From positions 7,527 through 71,526 of the forward strand of contig CAYTMV010000004.1 in NCBI GenBank assembly GCA_964439015.1: 64,000 nucleotides of DNA, read 5' to 3'. Within the stretch, counting starts at the first letter, position 1. The number at the start of each line of letters is the position of its first letter. Both the position numbers and the translations under genes were made by a program. This DNA comes from Gemmobacter sp964439015. Its GTDB lineage: Bacteria; Pseudomonadota; Alphaproteobacteria; Rhodobacterales; Rhodobacteraceae. The notes below the pieces were generated by a model. That model saw only the letters and a list, made by a program, of their open reading frames with translations, had not been told where the DNA came from and made no database searches. Below, in pieces: positions 43,248-51,648 of the stretch.

Positions 43248-43769
43248 TCAGGCCTGCCGCGCGCGTTCGCGCTTCAGCTTTTCCATCTTGCGGGTGATCA
43301 TCTGGCGCTTCAGCGGACCCAGAAAATCGATGAACAGCTTGCCGTTCAGATGGTCGATCTCATGCTGGACGCAGGTGGCCCAGAGGCCCGAGAACTGTTC
43401 TTCCTGCATGCTGCCATCCAGCGCCATCCAGCGCACCCGCACCTCTGCCGGGCGCTCGACCTCGGCATATTGGTCGGGGATGGACAGGCAGCCCTCCTCA
43501 TAAATTGACAGGTCTTCGGAGGACCAGGTGATTTCGGGGTTGACCAGCACCATCGGCCGGGCCGAGGCCTCGGGGGCTTTGACGCAATCCATGACGATCA
43601 GCCGCTTGGAGATGCCCACCTGCGGCGCGGCCAGGCCCACGCCCGGCGCGTCATACATGGTTTCCAGCATGTCCTCGGCCAGTTTGCCGATCTCGGGCGT
43701 GATTTCGGCCACGGGATCGCAGAGCTTCTTGAGGCGCGGATCGGGATGGATCAGGATGGGGCGGATCAT
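43248..43769 (-). CDS. def: Peptide deformylase
   Basis: Active-looking PDF of 173 residues that removes the formyl group from nascent proteins. All three motifs are intact: GVGLAAPQVG, EEGCLSIPDQYAEV and QHEIDHLNGKLF. First gene of def, def-like, fmt. 190 nt separate it from divergent patB-like gene; that gap is AT-richer but holds no gene. Confidence 0.97.
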   Translation of the reverse strand: MIRPILIHPDPRLKKLCDPVAEITPEIGKLAEDMLETMYDAPGVGLAAPQVGISKRLIVMDCVKAPEASARPMVLVNPEITWSSEDLSIYEEGCLSIPDQYAEVERPAEVRVRWMALDGSMQEEQFSGLWATCVQHEIDHLNGKLFIDFLGPLKRQMITRKMEKLKRERARQA

Positions 43770-43959
43770 GCGGCGGATTTACGCGCTGAGGCACCTTTTC
43801 GCAAGGGTTGCGAGGGATGGCAAAGAAGCATGGCCCGACAAGACACATTCCCGTTTTAATGGGCAATATTAGCACATCATCCCATAAGTTGATAAAAATT
43901 CAGGATGACTTCCCGCAAATCTTCGCATAGTCAGAACAACGCAATAACAAGGCAGGCCC

Positions 43960-45132
43960 ATGGACTTCGACAGGATCATCCCCCGGATCGGCACCCACTC
44001 CGTCAAATGGGACGGGATGCAAGCGTTATACGGCATCGACCCGGCGCATGGCCTGCCGATGTGGGTGGCGGATATGGACTTCATGCCGCCCGCCAGCGTT
44101 CAGGCCGCGGTCGAGCGGATGGCGGCCCATGGCATCTATGGATATTTCGGCGATGACCGCGCCTATCTGGACTCGATCTGCTGGTGGATGGACACCCGCC
44201 ACGGATGGCAGGTGCATCCTGACTGGATCCTGACCACGCACGGGCTGGTGAACGGCACGGCACTCTGCGTCGATGCCTTTACCGCGCCGGGCGATGCCGT
44301 GGTGCTGATGACCCCGGTCTATCACGCCTTTGCCCGGGTGATCCGCGCCGCGGGCCGCAGCGTGACCGAATGCCCGCTGGCGTTGGTCGATGGTCGCTAT
44401 CAGATGGATTTCGACGCCTGGGAAGGCCGCCTGACCGGGCGCGAAAAGATGCTGATCCTCTGCTCGCCGCACAATCCCGGCGGCCGGGTCTGGACACTGG
44501 ATGAGTTGCGCGCGGTTGCGGCGTTCTGCGATCGCCATGACTTGATCCTTGTCTCGGACGAGATCCATCATGATCTGGTCTTTGCAGGTCAGCGCCACAC
44601 CGTCATGGCCAAGGCCGCGCCCGAATTGCTGCCTCGGTTGGTCATGATGACCTCGACCACCAAGACCTTCAACATCGCCGGCGCCCATACCGGCAATGTC
44701 ATCATCCCTGATCCCGAATTGCGGGCGCGACTGGTGGCGCGGATCAATGCGCTGGGCATCTCGCCCAACAGCTTTGGGCTGCATATGGCAACGGCGGCAT
44801 ATTCCCCCGATGGGGTGGCCTGGCTGGAGGGGCTGATCGCCTATCTGGACGGCACCCGGCATCTTTTCGACGCTGCGGTGAACGCCATCCCGGGCCTGCG
44901 CTCGATGCCACTGGAAGCGACCTATCTGGCATGGGTCGATTTTTCGGGCACCGGCATGACGCCGGAGGAGGCGATCGCCCGGGTAGAAAAAGGCGCGCAG
45001 ATCGCCGCCAACCACGGCTCCAGCTTCGGCTTGGGCGGAGAAAACTTCCTGCGGTTCAATCTGGCGATGCCGCGCAGTCAGGTTGCCGAGGCCGTTGCAC
45101 GCTTGCAAGAGGCCTTCGCCGATCTGCAATAA
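43960..45132 (+). CDS. PatB/MalY-type aminotransferase (cystathionine beta-lyase)
   Basis: Fold-type I PLP protein of 390 residues of the MalY/PatB group, which generally acts as C-S beta-lyase on cystathionine or cysteine conjugates. Signatures: GLPMWVADMDFMPPASV near the N-terminus, the TPVYHAFARVIRAAGR block, CSPHNPGGRVWT, VSDEIHHDL (PLP Asp) and the Schiff-base Lys in STTKTFNIAGAHTGN. AAGGCAGG precedes ATG 43960. Substrate not established. Confidence 0.88.
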   Translation: MDFDRIIPRIGTHSVKWDGMQALYGIDPAHGLPMWVADMDFMPPASVQAAVERMAAHGIYGYFGDDRAYLDSICWWMDTRHGWQVHPDWILTTHGLVNGTALCVDAFTAPGDAVVLMTPVYHAFARVIRAAGRSVTECPLALVDGRYQMDFDAWEGRLTGREKMLILCSPHNPGGRVWTLDELRAVAAFCDRHDLILVSDEIHHDLVFAGQRHTVMAKAAPELLPRLVMMTSTTKTFNIAGAHTGNVIIPDPELRARLVARINALGISPNSFGLHMATAAYSPDGVAWLEGLIAYLDGTRHLFDAAVNAIPGLRSMPLEATYLAWVDFSGTGMTPEEAIARVEKGAQIAANHGSSFGLGGENFLRFNLAMPRSQVAEAVARLQEAFADLQ

Positions 45133-45146
45133 CGACGCCGGGACCC

Positions 45147-45497
45147 TCAGTGGCGGGGCAGCAGCCCCACCGGCAACGTCGGGTCCAGCCAGTAATCCAG
45201 CGCCGGTCCGTCACTGACCGGCGCCTGCCACTTGAATTCACAGATCAACTCGTTCCCTTCGATCCGCGAGGCGACGATCAGCGCACGCGTGATGTGGCGC
45301 CCGCCCTCATGCAGGTCCACAAGCCCGCGCAGCACCGGCGCCTTGGCCGCATCTACCGAAAACCCGCCCGACCACAGCCGCAGCACCGGAAAGGCGGCAT
45401 CGCCGATCTGCACCCACAACTTGGCCTGACGGCGCGCGCGGCGCTGGCGCGCGATCTCCAGCCCGTCCCTGATCTCTTGCGGCAAATGTTCCAGCAT
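45147..45497 (-). CDS. Conserved hypothetical protein, 116 residues
   Basis: I do not recognise the family. The protein starts MLEHLPQEIRDGLEIARQRR with basic residues, then a strand-rich body (KLWVQIGDAAFPVLRLWSGGF, LRGLVDLHEGGRHITRALIV) with no membrane segment or Cys cluster. It recalls small beta-barrel domains, but not convincingly PilZ. GGGAGGA precedes ATG 45497. It is downstream of the receiver gene on the same strand (98 nt), so may be co-transcribed with it. Confidence 0.7.
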   Translation of the reverse strand: MLEHLPQEIRDGLEIARQRRARRQAKLWVQIGDAAFPVLRLWSGGFSVDAAKAPVLRGLVDLHEGGRHITRALIVASRIEGNELICEFKWQAPVSDGPALDYWLDPTLPVGLLPRH

Positions 45498-45595
45498 GAC
45501 GTGTCCTCCCCCATCGGCAAGTCTGCGCCGGGTTTGGTAAAAAGCAAGTGAAGGTCAGCGTCCGGTGTGCGATTCCCCGCGCCGTGGCGATGCGG

Positions 45596-45979
45596 TCACG
45601 CCACGGCCCGCGCGGAAAAGGGCTGGCGCGCGTGGTAAAGGGCCAGGGCTGCCAAATCAGCCGGCGGCGTGGTTGCCGGCATGAAAGCGCAGGCATTGGC
45701 GCAATGATTGAAAATCGAGCCATCGGAAAAAGCCGCACTGCTGGAGATGAACAGCACTGGCATCTCGGGGCGGCGATAGGCGGCATAATCCGCCACGGCC
45801 AAGGCAGCCCCAGCGTCCAACACAAGATCCAGCAGCATCAGCCGGAAATCCTCTAGATGCAGGGCCGCGACAGCCCCCGCCTGATCACTCACGATCAATG
45901 CCGGACAGCCTTCTGCCGCCAATGCCGCGGCCCAGCGCCGCGCCAGCACCTGCCGACTTTCCACAATCAATACACGCAC
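45596..45979 (-). CDS. Stand-alone receiver-like protein with altered residues
   Basis: Protein of 127 residues with the pattern of a CheY-like receiver: strand 1 MRVLIVES, phospho-acceptor candidate Asp51 in LMLLDLVLD, and Ser-rich strand 4 (PVLFISSS). The usual acidic pair is reduced to Glu7 and the conserved Lys of strand 5 is Met100 (CAFMPATTP), so phosphorylation chemistry may be impaired. No output domain. GTG 45979 is the start, with GGAGG 5 nt upstream. The promoter region holds the TTAA/DnaA-box array at 46024-46080. Confidence 0.72.
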   Translation of the reverse strand: MRVLIVESRQVLARRWAAALAAEGCPALIVSDQAGAVAALHLEDFRLMLLDLVLDAGAALAVADYAAYRRPEMPVLFISSSAAFSDGSIFNHCANACAFMPATTPPADLAALALYHARQPFSARAVA

Positions 45980-46023
45980 CAGCGCCTCCGATCAGACCTT
46001 GGGTTCATTTCGCCGGCGGATGC

Positions 46024-46080
46024 TTAACGAATGGTTAATGGACCTTGTGGATAAGTTAACGCTTCTGTGGACAGGGTTAA
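46024..46080. promoter_or_regulatory. TTAA array with CtrA-type box and DnaA-box-like 9-mers
   Basis: TTAA occurs at 46024, 46035, 46056 and 46077 (steps 11, 21, 21). The first pair makes TTAA-N7-TTAA (46024-46038), the CtrA consensus form. TGTGGATAA at 46046-46054 is the exact complement of the DnaA box TTATCCACA; TGTGGACAG at 46066-46074 is a two-mismatch copy 20 bp on. It lies between the divergent receiver gene and cobC. Confidence 0.45.
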
Positions 46081-46124
46081 GTTTTCATCCGACCTGTTGC
46101 GGCGCGCTGGACTACCGGCAGGAA

Positions 46125-46154
46125 AGCGGGTTTGACTGTCGCCCGAAATCCGCT
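46125..46154 (+). other. Hairpin in cobC leader
   Basis: AGCGGGTTT (46125-46133) pairs with AAATCCGCT (46146-46154), one G-T wobble, loop of 12 nt, ending 13 nt before the cobC start. It lacks the B12-box and core of a cobalamin riboswitch. Confidence 0.35.
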
Positions 46155-46167
46155 GCCGAGGCACAAG

Positions 46168-47151
46168 ATGGCCGAAATCCACACACCCGACCTGGCCAAT
46201 GCACCCGATCATGGTGGGGGAATCGACGCGGCGGCGGCGCGATTCGGGGGCGCGCGGGCGGAATGGCTGGACTTGTCGACCGGCATCAACCCAGACCCCT
46301 ATCCGCTGCCCGCCATACCGGCCCAAGCCTGGGCCACCCTGCCCGATCAGGCAGCCCTTGACCGCCTGCTGACCGCTGCCCGCCGCTTCTGGCAGGTGCC
46401 CGATGGCGCGGCGGTGCTGGCGGCCAATGGCGCCTCGGCGCTGATCGCGGCGATCCCGCGACTGGCCACGCCCGGTCGCGTGCGGATCGCCCGTGCCACC
46501 TATAACGAACATGCCCGCGCCTTTGCCGCAGCCGGTTGGCAGGTGGTCGATGACGGCCCCGCCATGGCGCGGGTGGAGGTTCACCCCAACAATCCCACCG
46601 GCGGCCTTTGGGACGGGCGCGACCCGGCCCCCCTGACGGTCATTGACGAAAGTTTTGCCGATGTCGTGCCAGAGGCCAGCCTGATCGCCCATGCCACCCG
46701 CCCAGGCACGTTGATCCTGAAGAGTTTTGGAAAGTTCTGGGGTTTGGCAGGGCTGCGGCTTGGATTTGCGATCGGCGACCCGGCATTGATCGCACATCTG
46801 GCAACGCTTTTGGGGCCGTGGTCGGTCTCGGGTCCGGCACTGGCGGTGGGCGCGCGGGCGCTGTCAGACCTCGACTGGGCCACAAACACCCGCCAACGGT
46901 TGAATGCGGACGCGACCAGGCTGGACGCGTTGATGACCGGGGCCGGGGCCACGCTGGTTGGAGGCACATCACTGTTCCGGTTGTATCGGGTAGAGAATGC
47001 CGGCTATTGGCAGGACACGCTGGCCCGTCACCGCATCTGGACCCGCACCTTTCCCTATGCGCCACAATGGTTGCGTTTGGGCCTGCCATCGAACAAAGGC
47101 TGGCCCCGCCTGACGACCGCTTTGGCCGACCTGACGGAGAAGACGACATGA
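46168..47151 (+). CDS. cobC: Threonine-phosphate decarboxylase / CobC-type aminotransferase homologue
   Basis: Fold-type I PLP enzyme of 327 residues of the CobC/CobD(Salmonella) group, which makes aminopropanol phosphate for the cobalamin nucleotide loop. Visible: HGGGIDAAAARFG and LDLSTGINPDPYPLP near the N-terminus, ANGASALIAAIP, VHPNNPTGG, the PLP Asp region TVIDESFADVVPE, and the Schiff-base Lys in LKSFGKFWGLAGLRLGF. ATG 46168 has CCGAGG upstream. The stop overlaps cobD as ATGA. Confidence 0.92.
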   Translation: MAEIHTPDLANAPDHGGGIDAAAARFGGARAEWLDLSTGINPDPYPLPAIPAQAWATLPDQAALDRLLTAARRFWQVPDGAAVLAANGASALIAAIPRLATPGRVRIARATYNEHARAFAAAGWQVVDDGPAMARVEVHPNNPTGGLWDGRDPAPLTVIDESFADVVPEASLIAHATRPGTLILKSFGKFWGLAGLRLGFAIGDPALIAHLATLLGPWSVSGPALAVGARALSDLDWATNTRQRLNADATRLDALMTGAGATLVGGTSLFRLYRVENAGYWQDTLARHRIWTRTFPYAPQWLRLGLPSNKGWPRLTTALADLTEKTT

Positions 47152-48059
47152 GCGCCTCGATCCTGACCGCCGCCCTGGTGCTGGATGCCACCCTTGGCGA
47201 ACCGCGCACGATCTGGAGCCGCTGGCCACATCCGGCGGTGCTGATGGGCCGGGCGGTTGGCTGGATGGACACCCGGCTCAATCAGGGTGAAAGCCGCCGC
47301 GCGCGTGGCGTGCTGGCCATGGCGGCGCTGGGGCTGGGCGCGATCCTGCTGGGCAAGCTGATCCACGCCTTGCCGGATTGCGGCCTGATCGAGATGCTGG
47401 TGGTGGCGATCCTGCTGGCGCAAAAAAGTCTCGTCCAGCATGTCCGCGCCGTGGGCGACGGGCTGCGCATGTCGCTGGGCGAAGGGCGCCGGGCGGTGGC
47501 GCGGATCGTCGGGCGCGACACCGCCGCGATGGACCAGCCCGCTGTCGCCCGCGCCGCGATCGAGAGCGCCGCCGAAAACCTGTCGGACGGGGTGATTGCG
47601 CCAGCCTTCTGGTATCTGCTGGGCGGCCTGCCCGGCCTGCTGCTCTACAAGATCACCAACACCGCCGACAGCATGATCGGCCACCGCACCCCCCGGCACG
47701 AGGCCTTTGGCTGGGCAGCCGCACGCCTTGACGATCTGCTCAACCTGATCCCGGCGCGGCTGACCGCGGCTCTGATCGCATTGGCGCATGGCCGGCGGGA
47801 TGCTGCGCGGCCAATCCTGCGCGATGCGCCGCTGCACCGCAGCCCCAATGCCGGCTGGCCCGAGGCGGCGATGGCGGTGGTGTTGAACACGGCGCTGTCG
47901 GGCCCGCGCAGCTATGACGGCCAGATGCGCGATTTTCCCTGGGTCTTCCCGGAAGGCGGGCGCAACCCCGGCCCGGCCCAGATCGACCTTGCCTGCCGGG
48001 CGCTGTGGCGCGCCTGGGGGGTGATGCTGGCGATCGTGGCGGTGCTGGCGCTGGTCTGA
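47148..48059 (+). CDS. cobD: Adenosylcobinamide-phosphate synthase (CbiB/CobD)
   Basis: Membrane protein of 303 residues that attaches aminopropanol (phosphate) to adenosylcobyric acid. Family blocks: LDATLGEPRTIWSRWPHPAVLMGRA-like opening, AAIESAAENLSDGVIAPAFWY, YKITNTADSMIGHRTPRHEAFGW-like, RLDDLLNLIPARLTA, SPNAGWPEAAMA. Several hydrophobic helices. ATG 47148 is coupled to cobC by ATGA. The other cob genes are not in the window. Convergent with smc, 3 nt apart. Confidence 0.95.
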   Translation: MSASILTAALVLDATLGEPRTIWSRWPHPAVLMGRAVGWMDTRLNQGESRRARGVLAMAALGLGAILLGKLIHALPDCGLIEMLVVAILLAQKSLVQHVRAVGDGLRMSLGEGRRAVARIVGRDTAAMDQPAVARAAIESAAENLSDGVIAPAFWYLLGGLPGLLLYKITNTADSMIGHRTPRHEAFGWAAARLDDLLNLIPARLTAALIALAHGRRDAARPILRDAPLHRSPNAGWPEAAMAVVLNTALSGPRSYDGQMRDFPWVFPEGGRNPGPAQIDLACRALWRAWGVMLAIVAVLALV

Positions 48060-48062
48060 CCC

Positions 48063-51000
48063 TCAGGCCACCAGCGCCTCGGCGCGTTTCAGGTCCACGC
48101 TGACCAACTGGCTGACGCCCTGCTCCTGCATCGTCACGCCGAACAGACGGTCCATCCGCGCCATCGTCACCGCATGGTGCGTAATAATAAGGAACCGCGT
48201 GTCGGTGCGGCGGGTCATTTCGTCCAGCAGATCGCAGAACCGGGTGACATTGGCATCGTCCAGCGGGGCGTCCACCTCATCCAGCACACAGATCGGCGCG
48301 GGATTGGTCAGAAACACCCCGAAAATCAGCGCCAGCGCCGTCAGCGTCTGTTCACCCCCCGACATCAGGCTGAGCGTGGCCAGTTTCTTGCCGGGAGGCT
48401 GGCACATGATCTCCAGCCCTGCTTCCAGTGGGTCGTCGGATTCGACCAGCACCAACCGCGCCTCGCCCCCACCAAACAGATGGGTGAACAATGTGGTAAA
48501 ATTGGCGTTCACCTGTTCAAAGGCGGTCAACAACCGCTCGCGCCCCTCACGGTTCAGACCCTGGATGCCGGCGCGCAGCTTGCGGATCGCCTCTTCCAGA
48601 TCTGTCTTCTCACTGGTCAGCGTGTCGAACTCGGTCTGCACATTCCGCGCGTCTTCCTCGGCGCGCAAGTTCACCGCACCCAGGCTTTCCCGCTGACGTT
48701 TCAGGCGGCCGACCTCAACCTCCAGCGCCTCGGCATCGGGCATGGCCTCGGGGTCGGCCTTGAGGCTTTCGAGCAATGCCTGGGGCGAGCAGTCCTGCTC
48801 GTCGCGGATGCGCTCGGCGGCCAGGGACAGATTGGCGCGCGCGGCTTCGGCGCGGGCATCGGCGCGGGCGCGGCCCTCGCGGGCCTCACCGGCCAACCGC
48901 TCAGCCTCGCGCTCGGCAAACTGCGCCTCGCGCAGCACGGCTTCGGCGGCAGCCAGCGCATCGGCGGCCTTGGCGCGGCGTTCGTCGGCCTCCGCGATGG
49001 CATCCGAAAGTTCTTCGCGCTTGATGGCGATTTCTTCCGGGGCGGCGCTGGCCTCCAGCAGTTCTTCCTCGGTCTCGGCCTTGCGTTCTGCCAGTTCGGC
49101 CGAGCGGGCGGCCGCGGTATCAAGCCGCATCCGCCAGCCCGAGATTTCCTTGGTCACTTCTTGCCGGCGACGGGTGCGGGCCTCGCCCTCGCGGCGGATC
49201 TCGTCCTGCGCCGAGCGCCGGGCGATCATCGTCAACCGCGCGGCCTCCACCGCCTGCTTCAGATCCTCGATCCCCGCGCGGGCGCTGTCGAGGTCGGGCA
49301 GTTCGGCGGCGGCGGCCTCGGCCTCGGCCTCGCGGGTGGCGGCGGCATCGGCTTCCTCGGCAAAGCGGTCTACCGAAAGGCGAGCATTTTCAAGCCGCCC
49401 GGCGGCCAGCTGCGCCTCAGCCTCGGCACGGCTGGCCGCACGGCTGGCCTCGGCCGCGCGGGTGTCAGCGGCGCGGCGGGCCTCGCGCGCGGTCTGGTCG
49501 GCGCGGGTCAACTCGACCAGCCGGGCCTGCAAGGCCTCATGCGCCTGCCGCGCGCCTTCGGCCTTTGCCGCCACTTCCTCAAGATCGCGCTTCAATTGCA
49601 CCAGCCGGTTCAACTGACGCAGGCGCAGAGCTGCGGCGGAGGGCGCATCCTCGGCGCCGATGCGATAGCCATCCCAGCGCCACAGATCCCCCTCGACCGA
49701 GACCAGCCTCTGCCCGGGCGCCAGCGATGGCTGCAAGACCACGCCCTGATCGCGCGAAACCAGACCGATCTGCGAAAGGCGGCGGGCCAGAACTGGCGGC
49801 GCCTGCACATGATCGGCCAGAGGCTGCGCCCCCGCCGGCAAGGCTTGCGGCGCGTCATAGGCCGGCAGGCAGACCCAGCCCGAGCGCATCCCATCCACCA
49901 GTTCCGGCGCCCGCAGATCATCGGCCAGCGCCGCGCCCAGCGCGGCCTCATATCCCGGCGTCACCGTCAGACGATCCAACAACTGATGACCGGCCTGCGA
50001 TTCACGTTCGACCAGCTTGGCCAATGCCGCCACTTCGGCGCGCAGCGCGCTGGCCTCGCCCTCGGCGGCAGAGCGCGCGGCACGGGCCTCGGCCTCCTGC
50101 CCCTGAACGCCAGCGCGGGCATCCTCGACCTCTGCCAGCCGCGCCTCGGCCTCTTCGGCGGCGGCGGCGGCCTCCTCCTGCGCCTCGGCGGCAGCCTCCT
50201 GGGCTGCGGCGGCGGTTTCGACGGCCAGATTGGCCTGATCGACAGCCTGCATGGCGCGCGTGGCCTCGCCCTCTGCCCGCGCGCGGGCAGAACGGGTCTC
50301 GGCCAGCAGACGCTGTGCGGATTGGTGGCGCGCCGCCAGCCGCGCCACGTCTTCGGTCCGCTCGGACAGCTGCGCCTCACGGTCAGAGAGGATCGCCGCT
50401 GCATCGCGGGCGATCTCCATCGCCTCGGCCAACCGCTCGTCATGGCCGTCATGGGCCTTTTCCAGCTGGCCCTTCTCCCATTCCAGGCGCTGGATCGTCT
50501 CGCCCGCGTCGCGGTTCAGACCCGCCTCGCGGTCAATGTCGCGGCCCAACTGAGTGATCCGGGCGCGCAGCGTCTCGATCACCTGCAGCGCGCGCGCCTC
50601 CTGATCGGACAGGGCATCGCGCTGCATGGTCAGGCGTTGCAGGATCGCACCGGCAATCGCCTCTTCCTCGCGGCGCGGCGGCAGCGCATCCTCGGCCGCA
50701 GTTCGGGCCTTGGCGGCAGCGCGCGCGGCCATTTCGGCCTGACCTGCCGCCACCAGCCGGCTGCGCAACAGGTCTTCGGCCTCGACCCGGGCCAGATCGG
50801 CCTCGCGCCAACGACGGAACAGCAGCATGCCTTCGGCGCGGCGCAACTCCTCGCCGATGGCGCGATAGCGGGCCGCCTGCCGGGCCTGCCGCTCCAGCGT
50901 GGCCAATTGCCCACCCAGACTGCCCAGCACGTCATCAATCCGGGCCAGGTTCTGTTCGGTGGCGGTCAGTCGCAACTCGGCCTCGTGCCGGCGCTGATAG

Positions 51001-51518
51001 AGGCCGGATATCCCCGCCGCCTCTTCCAGCACGCGCCGCCGCGCTTTTGGCTTGGCATTGACCAGTTCGGAAATCTGCCCCTGCCGCACCAGCGCAGGCG
51101 ACTGCGCCCCGGTCGAGGCATCGGCAAACAGCATCTGGATATCGCGGGCGCGCACGTCCTTGCCATTGGCCTTGTAGGCGCTGCCCGCGTCGCGTGTGAT
51201 GCGGCGCACGATCTCGATCTGGTCGGATTCGTTGAAGCCCGAGGGCGCCAGCCGCTCGGAGTTATCCAGCACCAGCGCGACTTCGGCGAAATGCCGGGCG
51301 GTGCGGCTGGCAGTGCCTGCGAAGATCACATCCTCCATCCCGCCGCCGCGCATGGCGGTGGGACGGTTTTCGCCCATCACCCAGCGCAGCGCCTCCAGCA
51401 GGTTGGACTTGCCGCAACCATTGGGGCCGACCACGCCGGTCAGACCTTCGTGGATCACCAGATCGGTGGGGTCCACAAAGCTCTTGAAGCCGTTGAGTCT
51501 GAGGCGGGCAAAGCGCAA
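48063..51518 (-). CDS. smc: Chromosome segregation protein SMC
   Basis: SMC of 1151 residues, the ATPase of the bacterial condensin. N-terminal Walker A GPNGCGKSNLLEALRWVMGE (about 32-51); long coiled coils extremely rich in Ala/Glu/Arg at about 165-500 and 650-980; a hinge at about 505-640 (TVTPGYEAALGAALADDLRA). C-terminal LSLMSGGEQTLTALALIF signature and Walker B ICVLDEVDAPLDDANVTRF. Length is typical. ScpA/ScpB are not encoded here. The long antisense open frame over it is a GC-rich shadow. Confidence 0.96.
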   Translation of the reverse strand: MRFARLRLNGFKSFVDPTDLVIHEGLTGVVGPNGCGKSNLLEALRWVMGENRPTAMRGGGMEDVIFAGTASRTARHFAEVALVLDNSERLAPSGFNESDQIEIVRRITRDAGSAYKANGKDVRARDIQMLFADASTGAQSPALVRQGQISELVNAKPKARRRVLEEAAGISGLYQRRHEAELRLTATEQNLARIDDVLGSLGGQLATLERQARQAARYRAIGEELRRAEGMLLFRRWREADLARVEAEDLLRSRLVAAGQAEMAARAAAKARTAAEDALPPRREEEAIAGAILQRLTMQRDALSDQEARALQVIETLRARITQLGRDIDREAGLNRDAGETIQRLEWEKGQLEKAHDGHDERLAEAMEIARDAAAILSDREAQLSERTEDVARLAARHQSAQRLLAETRSARARAEGEATRAMQAVDQANLAVETAAAAQEAAAEAQEEAAAAAEEAEARLAEVEDARAGVQGQEAEARAARSAAEGEASALRAEVAALAKLVERESQAGHQLLDRLTVTPGYEAALGAALADDLRAPELVDGMRSGWVCLPAYDAPQALPAGAQPLADHVQAPPVLARRLSQIGLVSRDQGVVLQPSLAPGQRLVSVEGDLWRWDGYRIGAEDAPSAAALRLRQLNRLVQLKRDLEEVAAKAEGARQAHEALQARLVELTRADQTAREARRAADTRAAEASRAASRAEAEAQLAAGRLENARLSVDRFAEEADAAATREAEAEAAAAELPDLDSARAGIEDLKQAVEAARLTMIARRSAQDEIRREGEARTRRRQEVTKEISGWRMRLDTAAARSAELAERKAETEEELLEASAAPEEIAIKREELSDAIAEADERRAKAADALAAAEAVLREAQFAEREAERLAGEAREGRARADARAEAARANLSLAAERIRDEQDCSPQALLESLKADPEAMPDAEALEVEVGRLKRQRESLGAVNLRAEEDARNVQTEFDTLTSEKTDLEEAIRKLRAGIQGLNREGRERLLTAFEQVNANFTTLFTHLFGGGEARLVLVESDDPLEAGLEIMCQPPGKKLATLSLMSGGEQTLTALALIFGVFLTNPAPICVLDEVDAPLDDANVTRFCDLLDEMTRRTDTRFLIITHHAVTMARMDRLFGVTMQEQGVSQLVSVDLKRAEALVA

Positions 51519-51648
51519 GGGTCTGTCCTGCTGGGGCCCTGCTGGGGCGGTGGCTTATCTTGGCCGGCTGGCCGGACGTGTCAACGGCGCCTGCCCCGCA
51601 TGTGGCATCCAAGGCGCAGTTGTCCACAACATCTTGGCGGGAAGCCGC

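Noticed and set aside
46024..46080. Replication origin
   Set aside because: Only one perfect and one weak DnaA box, no AT-rich unwinding element of useful size and no hemE, parAB or dnaA nearby; kept as a regulatory candidate only.
46081..46167. Cobalamin riboswitch before cobC
   Set aside because: No B12 box (AGxCAGGAGACCTGCC-like) and no conserved core, only a simple hairpin.
51611..51622. TTGTCCACA DnaA-box-like word upstream of smc
   Set aside because: A single one-mismatch 9-mer without companions; expected by chance at this frequency.
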